Shown here piece by piece: positions 62,005 to 64,000 of a stretch of DNA of 64,000 nucleotides. The translations under genes and the position numbers were made by a program. The notes under the pieces are model-generated. The model did no database searches and was not told the DNA's origin. It saw only the letters and a program-made list of their open reading frames with translations. Position 1 is the first letter of the stretch. Every line of letters starts with the position of its first letter. The DNA comes from Capnocytophaga sp. oral taxon 878 (lineage in GTDB: Bacteria; Bacteroidota; Bacteroidia; Flavobacteriales; Flavobacteriaceae). The stretch is from the NCBI RefSeq assembly GCF_002999135.1, contig NZ_CP027229.1, positions 1,890,001 through 1,954,000 on the forward strand. The letters run 5' to 3'.

Positions 62005-63033
62005 ATGGGTTTTTTTGATTTCTTGACAGAAGAAATAGCTATTGACTTGGGTACAGCTAATACGCTTATTATCCATAATGATAGAGTGGTGGTGGATAGT
62101 CCGTCGATAGTAGCATTGGATAGGACGACTAAAAAGATTATAGCCGTAGGGCAAGAGGCGCGGTTAATGCAAGGGAAGACACACCCGAGCATCAGTACTA
62201 TACGCCCCTTGAAAGATGGTGTAATTGCGGATTTTGATGCATCGGAACAGATGATTAGCATGCTCATTAAGAGTATCCCGGCGCTTAAGAAACGCTTCTT
62301 TTCACCTTCATTGCGTATGGTAGTGTGTATCCCTTCGGGCATTACGGAGGTGGAGACACGTGCTGTAAGGGAATCATGCGAGCGAGTGAACGGTAAGGAT
62401 ATTTACCTTGTACACGAGCCTATGGCTGCGGCTGTAGGTATAGGACTGGATATTATGCAGCCTAAAGGTAATATGATTATTGATATAGGGGGTGGTACGA
62501 CTGAAATAGCTGTGATTGCCCTTGGTGGGATAGTGTGCGACAAATCGGTTAAGATTGCGGGGGATATATTCAACTCGGATATTGTACACTATATGCGTAC
62601 GCAACACAACCTGTATGTAGGCGAAAGTACTGCTGAGAATATAAAGATTACAGTGGGTGCAGCGACAGAAGATTTGGACGCTCCGCCAGAAGATATTATG
62701 GTACAAGGCCGTGACTTGCTTACTGGGAAACCAAAGCAGGTGCAGGTATCGTACCGTGAAATGGTGAAGGCACTGGATAAATCAATCCTTCGTATAGAGG
62801 ATGCGATTATGGAGACCTTATCACAAACCCCGCCTGAGCTGGCTGCTGATATCTATAACACTGGTATTTATATGGCCGGTGGTGGTGCTATGCTACGCGG
62901 TTTGGACAAGCGTATTTCACTAAAAACAGACTTACCTGTGTATGTGGCTGAAGACCCATTACGTGCCGTAGTGCGTGGTACTGGGATTACGCTGAAGAAT
63001 ATTAATAAATTCAAAAGTATTTTACTTAAGTAA
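62005..63033 (+). CDS. mreB: Rod-shape-determining protein MreB
   Basis: 342 residues, actin-like filament protein that organises cell-wall synthesis along the cell length. Actin-fold motifs are DLGTANTLI (phosphate 1, about 13-21), EPMAAAVGIGLD, IDIGGGTTEIAVI (phosphate 2, about 160-172) and AGGGAMLRGLD (adenosine loop, about 291-301). Normal length. First gene of the mre operon (mreC after 24 bp). Confidence 0.98.
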   Translation: MGFFDFLTEEIAIDLGTANTLIIHNDRVVVDSPSIVALDRTTKKIIAVGQEARLMQGKTHPSISTIRPLKDGVIADFDASEQMISMLIKSIPALKKRFFSPSLRMVVCIPSGITEVETRAVRESCERVNGKDIYLVHEPMAAAVGIGLDIMQPKGNMIIDIGGGTTEIAVIALGGIVCDKSVKIAGDIFNSDIVHYMRTQHNLYVGESTAENIKITVGAATEDLDAPPEDIMVQGRDLLTGKPKQVQVSYREMVKALDKSILRIEDAIMETLSQTPPELAADIYNTGIYMAGGGAMLRGLDKRISLKTDLPVYVAEDPLRAVVRGTGITLKNINKFKSILLK

Positions 63034-63057
63034 GAGAAAAGCGGTAAGAGATAGAAG

Positions 63058-63894
63058 ATGAATCAAATCATACAATTCTTTATACGGACGAGGGACTTTT
63101 TTGTGTTCTTGGGGCTGTTTATAGTGGCTATTGGTTTGGTTTTCAGAAGTAATTATTACCCTCAGAGTGTTTATATCAACTCGGCAAATGATGTAACTGG
63201 CAAGTTGTATGCTTTTGGCAACTACTGGTCGGGATACTTTCATTTGCGCAGTGAGAATGAGCATTTGGCGGAAGAGAATAGGCAGTTACACAAACAAGTG
63301 CTGCTATTGGAACAAGCCTTGAAACAAGTGCCATTGGCGGACTCGTTGGCCTTTGTGAAAGCTGATAGTGTGAAGTATAAGGTGTTCAAAGCTAATGTAA
63401 TTAAAAATAGTTATAGGCTGAACAAGAATTATCTGACTATTGATAAAGGTACTGCCGATGGAGTGAAGCAGGATATGGGAGTTGTTTCGCCGCGAGGGAT
63501 AGTAGGAATTGTAGAAAACACATCGGGACGCTTTGCAACAGTACAAAGCGTGCTGAACACCCAATCGGCACTGAACGTAATGGTAAAGCGCACGGGGCAT
63601 TTTGGATCATTGCGCTGGGATACCAAACAAGTGAATGTAGTACAACTACTGGAAGTGCCTAATATAGTACCTATACAGAATGGCGATACAATAGTAACGG
63701 GAGGGATGTCCAACATCTTTCCGAAGGGTTTGCCTGTGGGCAAGATAGTGCATTTTGAGAAGAGCAAGCTAGATAATACTTTCTTGATAGATGTGCTTCT
63801 TTTTGCTGATATGGCGAGCCTTGATTACGTGTATATTATAGAGGATACCGACCGTAAGGCGATTAATGAATTAGAAAAACAGAACCCTAAATGA
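63058..63894 (+). CDS. mreC: Rod-shape-determining protein MreC
   Basis: 278 residues. One N-terminal membrane segment (about 15-32, FFVFLGLFIVAIGLVF), a coiled coil (about 60-90, ENEHLAEENRQLHKQVLLLE) and the periplasmic MreC beta domain (about 120-265: YLTIDKGTADGVKQDMGVVS ... GTGGMSNIFPKGLPVG type). Links MreB to periplasmic wall enzymes. The stop overlaps mreD (ATGA). Confidence 0.95.
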   Translation: MNQIIQFFIRTRDFFVFLGLFIVAIGLVFRSNYYPQSVYINSANDVTGKLYAFGNYWSGYFHLRSENEHLAEENRQLHKQVLLLEQALKQVPLADSLAFVKADSVKYKVFKANVIKNSYRLNKNYLTIDKGTADGVKQDMGVVSPRGIVGIVENTSGRFATVQSVLNTQSALNVMVKRTGHFGSLRWDTKQVNVVQLLEVPNIVPIQNGDTIVTGGMSNIFPKGLPVGKIVHFEKSKLDNTFLIDVLLFADMASLDYVYIIEDTDRKAINELEKQNPK

Positions 63895-64000
63895 ATCACC
63901 CACTAGTAAAGAATACATTTTTGTTTGTGTTGTTGGTGCTCTTGCAGGGGCTTATCTTCAACAATATAGCTTATTGGGGTTATGTAAACCCGATGATCTA
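63891..64000 (+). CDS. mreD: Rod-shape-determining protein MreD, 5' part
   Basis: First 36 codons only, cut by the window edge. Begins MNHPLVKNTFLFVLLVLLQG and continues into a hydrophobic stretch like the first membrane helix of MreD. The 4-base overlap with mreC and the gene order mreBC support the call. Confidence 0.85.
   Translation, partial: MNHPLVKNTFLFVLLVLLQGLIFNNIAYWGYVNPMI

Overview
The window reads as a chromosomal segment of an oral flavobacterium, most likely Capnocytophaga. Three things point there. Promoters follow the Bacteroidota pattern (-7 TAnnTTTG, -33 TTG or TTTG about 19-20 bp upstream). There is a giant SprB-like adhesin with a type B type IX secretion signal. A cfxA beta-lactamase sits on a mobilizable element. 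The genus is an inference from gene content and from the 5' part of a 16S rRNA gene at the left edge, not from a database search.

Layout. 1-1015: 16S rRNA (minus strand) with its promoter and a dispersed intergenic repeat. About 1.8-15.3 kb: a composite mobile region. It holds a CTnDOT-type tyrosine recombinase, a long imperfect inverted repeat, a probable oriT, mobA and the broken 5' end of a relaxase gene. Then comes a 9-gene minus-strand operon (sodB, a TPR-like gene, peroxiredoxin, leucyl aminopeptidase, a YceI-like lipoprotein gene, nrdB, def, nrdA and a small gene). It is followed by an inverted decayed mobA fragment, a relaxase 3' fragment and cfxA. So an oxidative-stress and dNTP-synthesis operon lies between the two ends of a mobilization gene in a beta-lactamase element.

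15.6-27.5 kb: one 3951-residue SprB-like adhesin gene. 28-33.5 kb: pgk, an AraC-type regulator overlapping it, an RclC/YkgB-like (DUF417) membrane protein, two tandem 1.08-kb duplications encoding unknown exported proteins, and a decayed second piece of the DUF417 gene. 33.8-36.1 kb: a beta-propeller lipoprotein gene split by an IS630-family element with an exact TA target duplication. 36.4-44.3 kb: housekeeping genes (PiT phosphate transporter, YceI lipoprotein, CBS/CorC membrane protein, cytochrome c, hemB, YqiA-like esterase, cmk). 44.4-48.1 kb: two candidate small RNAs and a cluster of unknown genes, some frameshifted. 48.2-61.3 kb: purL, small membrane proteins, a Crp-type regulator, a chimeric GH16/aldo-keto-reductase pseudogene beside its aldo-keto reductase donor, an interrupted BRO-N gene and a shrunken relic of a second one, a WG-repeat-like exported protein, and an ECF42-type sigma factor with its YCII/DGPF partner. 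62.0-64.0 kb: mreB, mreC and the start of mreD.

Several structures are not explained by genes: (i) a roughly 280-bp intergenic repeat with four copies here, built around four or five 11-bp units of TTCGTTnATnn at a fixed 70 bp from a TTGTTGCG block; (ii) a roughly 70-bp stem-loop element next to BRO genes and pseudogenes; (iii) a TTTGCTAATTA motif that coincides with the -33 element of several promoters. All coordinates and motifs were read by eye; family assignments rest on recognised sequence signatures and no search was run.
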